From Bifidobacterium scardovii JCM 12489 = DSM 13734 (lineage in GTDB: Bacteria > Actinomycetota > Actinomycetes > Actinomycetales > Bifidobacteriaceae): a DNA stretch of 64,000 nt. The notes under the pieces are model-generated. The model was not told the DNA's origin. It saw nothing but the letters and a program-made list of their open reading frames with translations, and ran no database searches. The translations under genes and the position numbers were made by a program. Positions 25,079-34,402 of this stretch are shown here, piece after piece; position 1 is the first letter of the stretch, and every line of letters starts with the position of its first letter. The stretch lies in NCBI RefSeq assembly GCF_001042635.1, contig NZ_AP012331.1, forward strand, positions 2,790,001 through 2,854,000. The letters run 5' to 3'.

Positions 25079-26173
25079 ATGTCCGAAAAGTTGAAAGTCG
25101 GCATTCTCGGCGCCACCGGCATGGTCGGCCAGCGTTTCCTGACGCTGCTTGAGAACCACCCGTGGTTCGAGGTCGTCACCCTCGCCGCGTCCGCGCACAG
25201 CGCCGGCAAGACCTATGAAGAAGCCGTCGGCGACCGTTGGAAGATGGAAACGCCGATGCCCGAATACGCGAAGCACATGGTGGTCGTCGACGGCGACGAC
25301 GCCGAAGCGGTCGCGGCCAACGTCGACTTCATGTTCTCCGCGGTGAACATGCCCAAGGATCAGATCCGCGCCATCGAGGAGCGCTACGCGAAGACGGAGA
25401 CCCCGGTCGTGTCCAACAACAGCGCGCATCGCTGGACCCCGGACGTGCCGATGGTGGTTCCGGAGATCAACCCGGAGCACTTCGCGGTGATCGAGCACCA
25501 GCGCAAGCGCCTGGGCACCACGCGCGGCTTCATCGCCGTCAAGCCCAACTGCTCGATCCAGGCGTACACCCCGGCGCTGGCCGCATGGAAGGAATTCGAG
25601 CCGCGCGAGGTCGTGGTGAGCACGTATCAGGCGATCTCCGGCGCCGGCAAGACCTTCAAGGACTGGCCCGAGATGATGGGCAACATCATCCCGTTCATCT
25701 CCGGCGAGGAAGCCAAGTCCGAAAAGGAGCCGCTCAAGGTCTTCGGTCACGTGGACGCGGAGAAAGGCGAGATCGTACCCTTCGACGGTCCGCTCCGGAT
25801 CACCTCGCAGTGCATCCGCGTGCCCGTGCTCAACGGCCACACCGCTACCGTGTTCCTCAACTTCGGCAAGAAGGCGACCAAGGAGGAACTGATCGACCGT
25901 CTGGTCAACTACACGTCCGAGACCGCACGCCTCGAGCTGCCGCACGCGCCGAAGCAGTTCATCCAGTACCTGACCGAGGATGACCGCCCGCAGGTCAAGC
26001 TTGACGTCGACTACGAGGGCGGCATGGGCGTGTCGATCGGCCGACTGCGCGAGGACTCGATCTTCGACTGGAAGTTCGTCGGTCTGGCGCACAACACCCT
26101 GCGCGGCGCCGCCGGCGGCGCGCTCGAATGCGCCGAAATGCTCAAGGCGCTGGGCTACATCACCAAGAAGTAG
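25079..26173 (+). CDS. asd: Aspartate-semialdehyde dehydrogenase
   Basis: A 364-residue NADP-dependent enzyme reducing aspartyl phosphate to aspartate semialdehyde, the branch point to lysine, threonine and methionine. It has the N-terminal nucleotide-binding ILGATGMVGQRFL, the active-site cysteine in AVKPNCSIQAY and the AISGAGKTF loop. The catalytic histidine region is RVPVLNGHTATVFLNF. The PNCS form and overall sequence match the archaeal/fungal-type Asd rather than the E. coli type. Start 25079 follows CCAGAGG. It lies near, but is convergent with, the aspartokinase genes that supply its substrate. Confidence 0.93.
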   Translation: MSEKLKVGILGATGMVGQRFLTLLENHPWFEVVTLAASAHSAGKTYEEAVGDRWKMETPMPEYAKHMVVVDGDDAEAVAANVDFMFSAVNMPKDQIRAIEERYAKTETPVVSNNSAHRWTPDVPMVVPEINPEHFAVIEHQRKRLGTTRGFIAVKPNCSIQAYTPALAAWKEFEPREVVVSTYQAISGAGKTFKDWPEMMGNIIPFISGEEAKSEKEPLKVFGHVDAEKGEIVPFDGPLRITSQCIRVPVLNGHTATVFLNFGKKATKEELIDRLVNYTSETARLELPHAPKQFIQYLTEDDRPQVKLDVDYEGGMGVSIGRLREDSIFDWKFVGLAHNTLRGAAGGALECAEMLKALGYITKK

Positions 26174-26190
26174 GCGACAGCTCCTCGTTG

Positions 26191-26235
26191 CGCAATGTGG
26201 GGTTTGCTCTCGGCGAGGGCAAACCCCACATTGCG
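26191..26235. terminator. asd terminator
   Basis: A perfect 17-bp stem (CGCAATGTGGGGTTTGC and complement) with an 11-nt loop, 17 bp after the asd stop. It is followed by TCTCC, so the U-tract is weak. Confidence 0.8.
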
Positions 26236-26449
26236 TCTCCAGACCGGCGAAGCTGGCATACAGCCTGACGGAGGCCCAAAACCGGCCGTATGTCAGCAGA
26301 GTTTCATCAGAGTTTATGGCTCCGTCAAACCGATTTCGCCGCACCTTGCTCTCATTGCCGAACCAAGCCGTGAGGCGGACGCTGGCGGGAGCATGCCGAA
26401 ACTGATGCGGCAGCGCCAGGTACCCGAATGTGTCCGAGCACACGGTAGC
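26236..26449. other. Spacer between convergent terminators
   Basis: About 210 bp with no gene, RNA or repeat that I can recognise. Confidence 0.5.
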
Positions 26450-26482
26450 AAAAAGGCCGCCGCGAGGTTACCCGCGGCGGCC
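26450..26482 (-). terminator. Terminator of the aspartokinase operon
   Basis: A 10-bp GC stem (GGCCGCCGCG / CGCGGCGGCC) that on the minus strand runs directly into TTTTTGC. It is a classical intrinsic terminator for the ACT-domain gene. Confidence 0.88.
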
Positions 26483-26532
26483 CGATAGACCCGATGGGCG
26501 ATAAGCCCGGCAGAGAGACGAAACCGGCTATA

Positions 26533-27102
26533 TCAGCGGCCGGTGCCGCCGTACACGACGGCTTCGATCTGATCGGCGTCGAGGCCGTAGGCGGTGTGCA
26601 GCGCGCGCACGGCGTCGTTGAGCTGCTCGAGCGGAACGAGCGCGGCGATGCGGATCTCGGAGGTGGAGATCATCAGCACGTTGATGCCGTCCTTGCTCAG
26701 CGCGGTGAAGAACTTGGCGGCCAGACCGGAGTGGGTCTTCATGCCGACGCCGACGACGGCGACCTTGCCGACGTTGGTGTCGACGTCGAACGAACGGTAG
26801 CCCAGCTCGTCGTGCTTGTCGATAAGCACGTTCTCGACCTCGCGGACCGTGGCTTCCGGCACGGTGAAGGAGATGTCGGCGGTGCCCACGGACGCGCCGG
26901 CCTGCACGATCATGTCGACGTTCACGCCGGCGGACGCCAGCTCGGTGAATACCTTCGCGGCCATGCCCGGCTCGTTCGGCACGCCGCGCACGGTGGCCAG
27001 CGCCTCGGAGCGGTCGTGTGCGATGCCGGAGATGACCGGGGCCTCGGGACCGAGATCGGGGAACAGATCGCCCATGGACTTGTTGTCGTTGTTGTCGCTC
27101 AT
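26533..27102 (-). CDS. Aspartokinase regulatory subunit (tandem ACT domains)
   Basis: A 189-residue protein made of two ACT domains, the first starting at ALATVRGVPNEPGMAAKVF and the second at VAVVGVGMKTHSGLAAKFF. These are the regulatory domains that bind lysine and threonine in actinobacterial aspartokinases. In Corynebacterium the same region is made as the beta subunit from an internal start in lysC. Here it is a separate gene, 108 bp downstream of a kinase-only gene, with its own ATG (27102) and an AAAGG site. An N-terminal acidic tail of about 30 residues precedes the first domain. It should assemble with the kinase subunit for feedback control. Confidence 0.88.
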   Translation of the reverse strand: MSDNNDNKSMGDLFPDLGPEAPVISGIAHDRSEALATVRGVPNEPGMAAKVFTELASAGVNVDMIVQAGASVGTADISFTVPEATVREVENVLIDKHDELGYRSFDVDTNVGKVAVVGVGMKTHSGLAAKFFTALSKDGINVLMISTSEIRIAALVPLEQLNDAVRALHTAYGLDADQIEAVVYGGTGR

Positions 27103-27210
27103 GTGATTGCCTTTGCTTGTTACGTAGCTTTTGCGTGATTGATTACTGTACTTGTGCGTCCGGTCTGGCACCGCTCGCAACGCGAGGCCGGCGCCGACTG
27201 TCCCGCCGGA

Positions 27211-27975
27211 TCAGTCCAGATTGGGCAGCGTGCGCGGATCGACGCCGTCGGGCACCACCAGAGTGCCGGGACGATGCGAGAAGGAGCTGCGCACATGCAA
27301 CGGCATGTTGAATCGCTGCGCATACTCGACGCAGCGCAGCGCCAACACCTTGGAACCGCAGCTGGCCATCTCCAGAATCGCGTCGTACCCGATCGCCGGA
27401 ATGCGCTTCGCGGTCGGCACGATGCGCGGATCGGCGGTGAAGATGCCGTCCACGTCGGTGTAGATCTCGCAGATGTCGGCGCCGAGCGCCACCGCCAGCG
27501 CCACCGCGGAGGTGTCGGAACCGCCACGGCCGAGCGTGGTCGCGTCGCCCTTCGCATTGATGCCCTGGAATCCGGCGACGATCGCCACATCGCCCAGCGA
27601 CAGCGCGTTCTTGACACGCTCGGGCTTGACGGCCTTGATATGGGCGGCGCCGTACCGGGCATCGGTGAAGAAGCCCGCCTGCTGGCCGGTGAACGAGTGG
27701 GCGCGGTCGCCCGCCGCATGAATCGCCATCGCGAGCAGGCTCATCGAGATGCGCTCGCCCGCGGTCATGAGCATGTCCATTTCACGCTCGGGAGGGTTGG
27801 AATCGATGCTCATCGCCTGATCGATGAGGTCATCGGTCGTGTCGCCCATTGCCGAGACGACCACGGCGACCTTGTTGCCCTTTTTCTTCGTTTCGACGAC
27901 GCGCTTGGCCACGCGCTTGATCGAATCGGTATCGGCGACCGACGAGCCGCCGAACTTCTGCACGATGAGCGCCAC
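27211..27975 (-). CDS. lysC: Aspartokinase catalytic subunit (kinase domain only)
   Basis: A 254-residue amino-acid kinase phosphorylating aspartate. The first residues [19 protein letters not shown] hold the ATP-binding KFGGSS motif. [13 protein letters not shown], the [17 protein letters not shown] substrate loop and [15 protein letters not shown] complete the fold. It stops after [20 protein letters not shown], where normal 420-residue aspartokinases continue into two ACT domains; those are encoded by the next gene. I start at GTG 27975, preceded by GGAGAG. A perfect TATAAT lies about 60 bp upstream. Clean domain boundaries argue for a stable gene split, not a frameshift. Confidence 0.9.
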   Translation of the reverse strand: MALIVQKFGGSSVADTDSIKRVAKRVVETKKKGNKVAVVVSAMGDTTDDLIDQAMSIDSNPPEREMDMLMTAGERISMSLLAMAIHAAGDRAHSFTGQQAGFFTDARYGAAHIKAVKPERVKNALSLGDVAIVAGFQGINAKGDATTLGRGGSDTSAVALAVALGADICEIYTDVDGIFTADPRIVPTAKRIPAIGYDAILEMASCGSKVLALRCVEYAQRFNMPLHVRSSFSHRPGTLVVPDGVDPRTLPNLD

Positions 27976-28031
27976 TGTTATCCATTCTCTCCGAGGGGTT
28001 GTGCCTGTCGCTATTCTACGCAAGCGGCACG

Positions 28032-28037
28032 ATTATA
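28032..28037 (-). promoter_or_regulatory. -10 element of the aspartokinase operon
   Basis: A perfect TATAAT on the minus strand, giving an expected start near 28025 and a leader of about 50 nt. No clear -35 was found at 17 bp. Confidence 0.55.
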
Positions 28038-28133
28038 CTGATTGCGCGGCATTCGACGCGGGCGAAGACCCACCATACGGACACCGCACGAGCGCCACGC
28101 TTGCGGAGCATATGCCAGGCCGTTGAACCGTGG

Positions 28134-28176
28134 CGCTGGCGGGAGCTGGCTCACGAAGCGAGGCTGAGGGTGGTCA
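28134..28176. repeat. REP-like element
   Basis: CGCTGGCGGGAGCTGGCTC followed by ACGAAGCGAGGCTGAGGGTGG. It is the same divergent subtype as the element at 35539-35583, in opposite orientation. Confidence 0.65.
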
Positions 28177-28228
28177 ATACGGCATAGGCAAGCCGCCAGA
28201 TTATTCATTCAGCAGGAGCGTCCACCGA

Positions 28229-28783
28229 TCAATCATTCACGGATGGATCACCGGCATCATCACCCGCAGCCGATCCGCACGCATCCATATGATCCAGTTG
28301 CGCGCGCAACCGGTCCACCTGCGCTTCAAGCTCGTCGATGCGCCTGATCTGCTGGAAGATCAGCACGTCACGGATATCGAATTTGCGCGACGCCTCGCTG
28401 CCGGGCAACGGCATATCGATCGTCTGCCCGGCGCGCGCAAGGCCCTCCCTATCGGAGAGCCGTGCTTGGGAGGTCCCATCATCGGCACCCCCCTTCCAGG
28501 ATCTGCGCCCCTCGTCCGACGGGTCGCCCCGGACGGCATCTGCCTCCGCCTTCTTCCACCGAGCGAACGCCCGCTCGATGCGTTTGTAGCCGATCAGTTC
28601 CGGGGACATGCCCGCCTCTCGGAACAGCTTGACCGGACTTTCGCCGGCCATATACCGTCGCAGACTCGAGCGCTTGAACGCCTCGGAATACGTGATGCGA
28701 GTGCTCGTCGCCTCCGACACGGCCGGCAACGACTTCAGATAGTTGATTTCATCGGGGCTGAATGCCCCTCCCCCATGTGCCAT
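28229..28783 (-). CDS. Helix-turn-helix and coiled-coil protein next to the pilus locus
   Basis: A 184-residue protein of unknown function. Residues 30-75 (ITYSEAFKRSSLRRYMAGES, then PVKLFREAGMSPELIGYKRI) resemble the helix-turn-helix of transposase OrfA-like and HTH_Tnp domains. The C-terminal part (FDIRDVLIFQQIRRIDELEA and on) has heptad character and predicts a coiled coil. No catalytic transposase part or inverted repeats are nearby, so it is not obviously mobile. The start follows GAGG. It is downstream of and co-oriented with the pilin gene but has its own upstream region containing TACCCCC motifs that also occur upstream of the adhesin gene. A regulatory role is a hypothesis. Confidence 0.6.
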   Translation of the reverse strand: MAHGGGAFSPDEINYLKSLPAVSEATSTRITYSEAFKRSSLRRYMAGESPVKLFREAGMSPELIGYKRIERAFARWKKAEADAVRGDPSDEGRRSWKGGADDGTSQARLSDREGLARAGQTIDMPLPGSEASRKFDIRDVLIFQQIRRIDELEAQVDRLRAQLDHMDACGSAAGDDAGDPSVND

Positions 28784-28843
28784 GTCACACCTCGGCCTTC
28801 TCTGTCAGCCTCTCCGCTGCTGCAATGCAACGTAGTCCCAACT

Positions 28844-28882
28844 TACCCCCGTCGTTGGAACATACACCCCGAATATACCCCC
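28844..28882. promoter_or_regulatory. TACCCCC motif cluster upstream of the HTH gene
   Basis: TACCCCC at 28844-28850 and 28876-28882, exactly 32 bp apart, with ACACCCC at 28864-28870 between them. They sit 60-100 bp upstream of the HTH gene start. The same core recurs upstream of the adhesin gene. Confidence 0.5.
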
Positions 28883-28906
28883 GATATCAGAATGTCCAAA
28901 TATGCG

Positions 28907-28949
28907 AATCGGTTCTCCGCACCGAATCAACGAGTGCGGAGAACCGATT
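28907..28949 (-). terminator. Pilin gene terminator
   Basis: A perfect 15-bp stem (AATCGGTTCTCCGCA and complement) with a 13-nt loop, about 85 bp after the pilin stop on the minus strand. Confidence 0.7.
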
Positions 28950-29034
28950 ACGATATGGGTCGCCGTTCCGCATCCCCTACGTTCGCCACGAGTTGGATCG
29001 CGACGACGAGGGGATGAGGAGGGTTATGCCCGGA

Positions 29035-30711
29035 TCAGGCACGCAGGGCGCGCTTGGTCTCGCGGGACTTGAGCGCCACGGTTGCGGCGGCACCGGCCAG
29101 CAGCAGGCCGATCACCGTGAACAGCGCGGTACCGGCGGCACCGGTCAGCGGCAGCTCAGACACATTCTTCACGTTGTGAACTTCATTCTTAACGCTGTCG
29201 ACCAGACCGTACTTCACGGAGCCGGTCTCGGTCAGAACCTGCGCCTGGCCCTTGGCAATAGTCACCGTAAAGGTCGGCTTGAACGTGGACGAGTAACCGG
29301 CAGGAGCAGTCTCCTCGGTCACCGTGTAGGTGCCGGCAGCAAGACCCTTGACCACGATCTTGCCGGACGCCGGCGAAGTCACCACGTTAACCGTGTTCGT
29401 ATCATCCGAAGTGGCAAGACGATACTCTCCCTTAGTCGCCAAAGCGACGAACCTAAGGGCGGTCTGTCCGTCCTTGATGCTGAAGGTGGCACCCTCGAGC
29501 TTCTCGGAGCCATCCTTGTTGGTCTTGGTGAACTCGAAGGAGAGAGTGTCGTTCTCAGTCTTCTTCGGATCGCTCCAGTTCTGGTTGTCACGGGACACCT
29601 GCGCCTCGTTAGTCACCTTGTTGGCGTTTTCGAGCACGTCGGCATTCACCGTTGCAGTGTAAGTCACGAAGATGTACTTGCCAGCGTACGACTTCGCATC
29701 CGTAAAGCTCACTTCAGTCAGCGTGGTCGTGTCGTTCTGAACAGTCGGACCAACCAACGTATACGCGTTAGCCGGCAGCAGCGTATCCGCCGCAGTATCA
29801 AGATTCGCGTCATCGCTCGCGTAGACCTCGACACCATTGTTGACGGTCAAGCCCTTGGAAGCGACATCCTTGATGTAGTACGGGTAGGAGTCGTAACCAC
29901 TCGCGGTGGAGGGAATGTAACCCTTGACGGCGAAGGACAGCTTCTGGCCGATCTTCACGGTCTGGCCGTTGAAGTCGACATTGGGGTTCGCAGCATCCGC
30001 GACGGTCTTGTCAACGGTCGGAATATTCTCGTTCTTCGCGTTGAACGCGCCAAGAGCGGTGATGTTGCCCTGGCCAGTCTGCTCGTCACCAGTCACGAAG
30101 TCACCGGTAACACCATTGATCGAAGTGGCAACGATCGCGTTCAGACCGAACACGGCCGTATCACCAGACTTGTAGGAATCGGTAACCAGGTACCAACCCT
30201 CACCCGCCGTTGTAATGTTCTGACTCGTACCCTGCTGCTCCTCCGACGGAGTCAGCGCGGCACCGCTAGCCTGCGTACCCGTAGGCGCGGTCAGCAGCGC
30301 AGCGAACTGGCGCAGCTGCGCCGGAGTCAACGTGGCCACATACGCAGCCCAGTTGCTGCTGTACGAGGACACATCCTGAGCGCCGGCAGTGTACTTACCA
30401 TCAGTACCCTTGGTGACCAGCGCATTGGACGGCTGGCCCTGCGCCGCAGTGCTCGTGGTCAGCGCAGTCTCCAACGCAGTATTCCAAGCCTCATCGGCAA
30501 CCTTAACCTCAACATACGTCTTTCCATCAACCTGCTGAGGAGCACCGAACGTGGCAAACTGATACGGAGTGTACGTATGACCGGCCTGAGCGTTGTTCAC
30601 CGTGATGGTCACCTCGCCGTCGGCCGCGTTGGCGGTGGAAGCGCCAAGGGCCAGACCACCCAGCATCGTCGCCGCAGCGACGACACCAGCGAAAAGTTTC
30701 CTCATCCTCAT
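29035..30711 (-). CDS. LPxTG-anchored isopeptide-forming major pilin
   Basis: A 558-residue surface protein. The N-terminus is a Sec signal (MRMRKLFAGVVAAATML, then GLALGASTANA). The C-terminus is a sortase signal: LPLTG, a hydrophobic stretch, then a basic tail. Between them are Ig-like SpaA/Cna_B domains. ENIPTVDKTV near residue 210 is a candidate region for the inter-subunit lysine. ETAPAGYSS near the end is a clear E-box for the intramolecular isopeptide bond. It should polymerise into sortase-dependent pili, as known for FimA-type pilins of bifidobacteria. Start 30711 follows AGAGGA. It is downstream of the tip adhesin gene. No class C sortase gene accompanies it. Confidence 0.88.
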   Translation of the reverse strand: MRMRKLFAGVVAAATMLGGLALGASTANAADGEVTITVNNAQAGHTYTPYQFATFGAPQQVDGKTYVEVKVADEAWNTALETALTTSTAAQGQPSNALVTKGTDGKYTAGAQDVSSYSSNWAAYVATLTPAQLRQFAALLTAPTGTQASGAALTPSEEQQGTSQNITTAGEGWYLVTDSYKSGDTAVFGLNAIVATSINGVTGDFVTGDEQTGQGNITALGAFNAKNENIPTVDKTVADAANPNVDFNGQTVKIGQKLSFAVKGYIPSTASGYDSYPYYIKDVASKGLTVNNGVEVYASDDANLDTAADTLLPANAYTLVGPTVQNDTTTLTEVSFTDAKSYAGKYIFVTYTATVNADVLENANKVTNEAQVSRDNQNWSDPKKTENDTLSFEFTKTNKDGSEKLEGATFSIKDGQTALRFVALATKGEYRLATSDDTNTVNVVTSPASGKIVVKGLAAGTYTVTEETAPAGYSSTFKPTFTVTIAKGQAQVLTETGSVKYGLVDSVKNEVHNVKNVSELPLTGAAGTALFTVIGLLLAGAAATVALKSRETKRALRA

Positions 30712-30816
30712 GAGAAATCCTCTCTTCCTTACTTGTAATTTCCTACTGTTTTCTGCAATCGCGAAAGGCCGAGACCACACAAGCCTCTGCGATCCGCAAA
30801 CCCTTATTAACTTTTC

Positions 30817-30940
30817 GGACCACCGGGGGCGATAGCTTCGCTCCCCTCAGCCCGCCTGCGGCGGCCAGCTCCCCTCTGTGAGGGGAGCCCGGACCACCCC
30901 CAGTCCGGCTCTCGCCGGACAGCCCCCGCCAGCGGGGGCA
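30817..30940. repeat. Double REP-like element between adhesin and pilin genes
   Basis: Two elements in tandem: 30817-30889 (with CTCCCCTC...GAGGGGAGCC arms and a GGACCACC end) and 30891-30940 (GGACCACCCCCAGTCCGGC ... CCCGCCAGCGGGGGC). They fill the 240-bp gap between the two pilus genes and could attenuate or process the transcript. Confidence 0.75.
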
Positions 30941-30951
30941 TGACAGGACCG

Positions 30952-33900
30952 TCACACCAGCTGGCGCTTGCGCCAGATGGTGTAGCCGGCACCGGCGAGC
31001 AAAGCCGCAAAGCCCATGCCGCCACCGGCCATCAGCCACTGACGACCCGTCGTGCCACCGGTCAACGGCAGGGACGACACCGCCGGGTAGTTCACCACCG
31101 CAGGGCAGTTCACGTCCAACGCGCCGGAAGACTGCACCAGAGTTGAACTATCCATCGGCTCGATCGTGCACACCGACGGGTTCTTCCCCGGCGTGGCGGG
31201 ATCGAACGCGGAATGGTTGTTGCCATCCTGCTGGTACGCAGGCACGACCGCGAACGTCGTCGAATCCTTGCCCAGCACATATCCGGCCGGAGCCTTCAAC
31301 TCCGTCAACGTGTACTGACCCCATTTAAGGTTCTCCACCTTGAACTCACCGAGCTTCGCATCCGTGTCGAGCGCGCCGTCATGACCGTCGTACTTGTCCT
31401 TCACCGTGACCGACGGCTTACCATCCTTGGAGTCGGGGCCAGCAAGCGTCCACTCAGAACCCTCCAGCTTCTTACCAGCCGCGTCGGTCTTAGACCACGT
31501 CACCGAACCCGGCAGCGCTTTGTTCGTCACCGTGCACGTCACATCCCGGCCGGCCTCCAACGTCACACTCGGAGTACCGTCAGTTGAAGTCGTCACAGAC
31601 TTGCCGTCCGTGGCAGTGCAACCCGTCAGCGACATCTGGTAACCGGATGAATACGGATACTCGCCCTTGGCGAACTTCGGGTGCGTATAGTCGGGGTTCG
31701 AAGACTCCTCGAACCAGTACGTGCCGGCCTGCACCTCATGCTGCGGCACCGCCAACGAATCACCATCGTTGCCATACTCCACTGACGGAATACCCGAAAA
31801 ACCTTTACGGTCCGAGTCGTAAGTGGTGACGCCCAACACCCAAGCATCCGGAGTCGCACCCCACTTGCCCGCATAGGTGTTATCCACCTTCTTCACCAGT
31901 GTCAGCTTCGCGGTCTTCAGCGAGTTGGTCACGGTGATGGAACCGGCCTGGTTCTTGCTGTCCACGGTCACCGTGCATGCCTGTTCCGAAGCCTGCGCAG
32001 TACCGCACGTATAGGTCGGCGCGACGTACTTGTTGGTGTCAAGGTTGAGCTCCTCAACCTTGAAAGTGGTGCCAGGGGCAACGCCCAGAATATGCGCTTC
32101 CATACCGGCCTTCAGCGTGATCTTGCCGTCGGAGGTAGTGGCCTTCGCGTCGTCCTGGGTGGCGACGTCGCCGCCGTCCTTGTTGACGTACTTGTTGTCC
32201 TTCATGTAGTAGAAGTTGCCGTTGTACGCCGTACCGTCGCCGTTCATGACCTTCAACGTGAAGCTGCCATCGGAAGTTTGACCAGCGGCCATCACTTTCT
32301 TTGCCGCGAACGTGTAGTACTTGTCTCCACGCTTGAACTTGTTCAACACGTTGGTATACGGATGCTGATCCACGGACACCGGATCGGAGGCACCGATCTG
32401 GGTGTCATCCTGTGCCTTATAATCCGCGTCGTTCACATTGAACGTGTAATCATCCTTGCTGTATCCGTCCGCGGCAAGCTCGACGATCTTGTAGTACATC
32501 GTCTGCTTGATCGCATGGGGAGCGGTATCGCCATCATGCTGCACCTGACCGGTCAATCGTGCGAACTCGCCGTTCTTCAGCTTGAACTGACCGTTGGAGT
32601 CGGTCGTGCCCGTGCGGAGGGGCTGCGTATCGGACGTCACCGTCGTGCCAATCTTGTACACGGCATACGGCTGGTTCGCATACAGCGCGTACTGGCCATT
32701 CTCGGTATCGGCGGTGGACACCTGCATCGTGAATTCGGCGTTCGAGAAGTCGTTCACATTACCGCCGGAGGTATCCGTGATCTGCTTGGCGATGTCGATC
32801 ACGCCATCGGGAATGGTCGGCAGGTTGAAGCTCAGCTTGCAGTTCGAGCTGCCCTCACCACGTTCCATGTAAAAGAACTTCAGCGTGTGCGTGGCATAAG
32901 GCGAGTCATCCCATGTCCTGCCGGCTGCTTCGAACATTTTCTTGATGGTCGTGTTCGAGTAGTCCTGGGACGACCCATTATTGCGCTTGCCGGTAACGAC
33001 CTCACCGGTCGCGAAATCGATACTGCCGCCGTAGTTATCGTGGATACCGCCCAAGTCCAGCACCAGCGCGCCATCAACGAACACCCACACGTCATCGTCA
33101 CCGGCGAAGCTGAACTTCATGTTCTGTCCGTTGACCTTACCGCCCTTCGGCATGATGAACTTCGTGGACACATCCATGCCGAAGTTGTAGTCAGAATCAG
33201 CGGTCAGCCGATGACCAGTGACACTACCGTAGTTGGTCATTTGATCGGACAAATCATTGAATGGCATGAACGCGCCCTCGCTACTCGGCAGCCCGTTCTG
33301 GAATCGCCCCTTGTTGTACACCTTAAAATTGCCATCAGCCTGCAGTGAGGCGAAATTCTTGCTGCTGTCGTAGGTGTAGTACGTGCTGTTACCCTGCGCT
33401 GTGGTGCCGCAGTTGTTACCGTCGACGTCGCAGAACTGGAACAGGTGGTTCAAGTTAGGACGTTCGGAAGTGACACCATACGCTTGCTGTCCATTAAACA
33501 GGTAGGCCAGTGAGGAACCCCTGACATTGCCCGCGCTGTTGCTCATTGTCGGGTAACCATCAGCACCCAGCGTGTTGGATACGATGCCTTGGAAGACACC
33601 ACCGTCATTGCCAGTCCAACTGTTATACCCCTTGTCAGTCCCGTAGGTATCCGCGCCTTTAGCAAAGGTCAAAGGACGGGCGGACTCCAGGTAATTCTTC
33701 TGATTCTCATTCCGCTGGTTCTCATAATTGATACCCGTAAGATCGTAGTCATGCAAGTTGATGGAGATACCTGCTGACTGGCTATCGACGGTGCCGACCG
33801 TGCCGATGTTGGCAGCCAAAGCAGCCGCCGCACTCGCATCCGCAGCCGGCGCCGGAGCGGACTGCTTGGCGATATCCGTGGTTGCCGTCGCGTCGTTGTT

Positions 33901-34293
33901 TTCCGTGGCATCCTGCTGCGTGGTTGCGTCGCCTTGCTGCGCGGCGTCACCGGACTGGGCGGGATCGGTTTCGGCGGTCGCGTCGTTCTGGGCGGTACCG
34001 TCGGACTGCACGGCGTCGCCTTGCGCGTTGCCGTCGGTCGGCTGCGTGGCTTCCGTGCCATTCGCGGTCTGATCGGTCGCGGCGTCGTTTGCGGTCTGGG
34101 CGTCGGCGGCGGTGCCGTCGTTCTGCTGGACCGTCTGCGACTGGTCGTTCTGGTTGGCCGGATCGGCGGCGCTTTCGAGCGCGACCGCGGTGCCAGTGAC
34201 CGTGACGGTAAGGAGCATCGCGCACGCCGCCACTATGGCCGTCACCTTCGAGGGGATAGCCCCCTTCTTGTGCGTATCGAACAACTTCCTCAT
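30952..34293 (-). CDS. Large LPxTG surface protein, probable pilus tip adhesin
   Basis: A 1113-residue wall-anchored protein. After a long signal peptide (ending near VTGTAVALESA) comes a roughly 110-residue low-complexity region rich in Gln, Asn, Asp, Thr and Ala. Next is a fibro-slime/PA14-like domain (DDVWVFVDGALVLDLGGIHD, later LKFFYMERGEGSSNCKLSF). Several SpaA/Cna_B repeats follow, with late E-box-like ELKAPAGYVLG. The C-terminus has LPLTGG, a hydrophobic segment and RKRQLV. This is the architecture of FimB/SpaB-like tip or ancillary pilins. The fibro-slime domain is probably the glycan-binding part. The gene is first in the locus and sits behind an unusual motif-rich promoter region. 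Confidence 0.85.
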   Translation of the reverse strand: MRKLFDTHKKGAIPSKVTAIVAACAMLLTVTVTGTAVALESAADPANQNDQSQTVQQNDGTAADAQTANDAATDQTANGTEATQPTDGNAQGDAVQSDGTAQNDATAETDPAQSGDAAQQGDATTQQDATENNDATATTDIAKQSAPAPAADASAAAALAANIGTVGTVDSQSAGISINLHDYDLTGINYENQRNENQKNYLESARPLTFAKGADTYGTDKGYNSWTGNDGGVFQGIVSNTLGADGYPTMSNSAGNVRGSSLAYLFNGQQAYGVTSERPNLNHLFQFCDVDGNNCGTTAQGNSTYYTYDSSKNFASLQADGNFKVYNKGRFQNGLPSSEGAFMPFNDLSDQMTNYGSVTGHRLTADSDYNFGMDVSTKFIMPKGGKVNGQNMKFSFAGDDDVWVFVDGALVLDLGGIHDNYGGSIDFATGEVVTGKRNNGSSQDYSNTTIKKMFEAAGRTWDDSPYATHTLKFFYMERGEGSSNCKLSFNLPTIPDGVIDIAKQITDTSGGNVNDFSNAEFTMQVSTADTENGQYALYANQPYAVYKIGTTVTSDTQPLRTGTTDSNGQFKLKNGEFARLTGQVQHDGDTAPHAIKQTMYYKIVELAADGYSKDDYTFNVNDADYKAQDDTQIGASDPVSVDQHPYTNVLNKFKRGDKYYTFAAKKVMAAGQTSDGSFTLKVMNGDGTAYNGNFYYMKDNKYVNKDGGDVATQDDAKATTSDGKITLKAGMEAHILGVAPGTTFKVEELNLDTNKYVAPTYTCGTAQASEQACTVTVDSKNQAGSITVTNSLKTAKLTLVKKVDNTYAGKWGATPDAWVLGVTTYDSDRKGFSGIPSVEYGNDGDSLAVPQHEVQAGTYWFEESSNPDYTHPKFAKGEYPYSSGYQMSLTGCTATDGKSVTTSTDGTPSVTLEAGRDVTCTVTNKALPGSVTWSKTDAAGKKLEGSEWTLAGPDSKDGKPSVTVKDKYDGHDGALDTDAKLGEFKVENLKWGQYTLTELKAPAGYVLGKDSTTFAVVPAYQQDGNNHSAFDPATPGKNPSVCTIEPMDSSTLVQSSGALDVNCPAVVNYPAVSSLPLTGGTTGRQWLMAGGGMGFAALLAGAGYTIWRKRQLV

Positions 34294-34402
34294 CAGGTCA
34301 ATCCATTTCTCTCGTCACTACCTCAACCCGCAATATGGCACGGTTGCGGTAGTACTTCATAGACACTGACTCTTAACCTATCTGGCTTCAAACTGGGGCG
34401 AA

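Noticed and set aside
28229..28783. Transposase or IS element
   Set aside because: The HTH resembles transposase OrfA, but there is no catalytic ORF, no terminal inverted repeat and no target duplication nearby.
28762..30738. A 658-residue plus-strand frame
   Set aside because: It is the shadow of the pilin gene on the opposite strand, with no start signals or domain resemblance.
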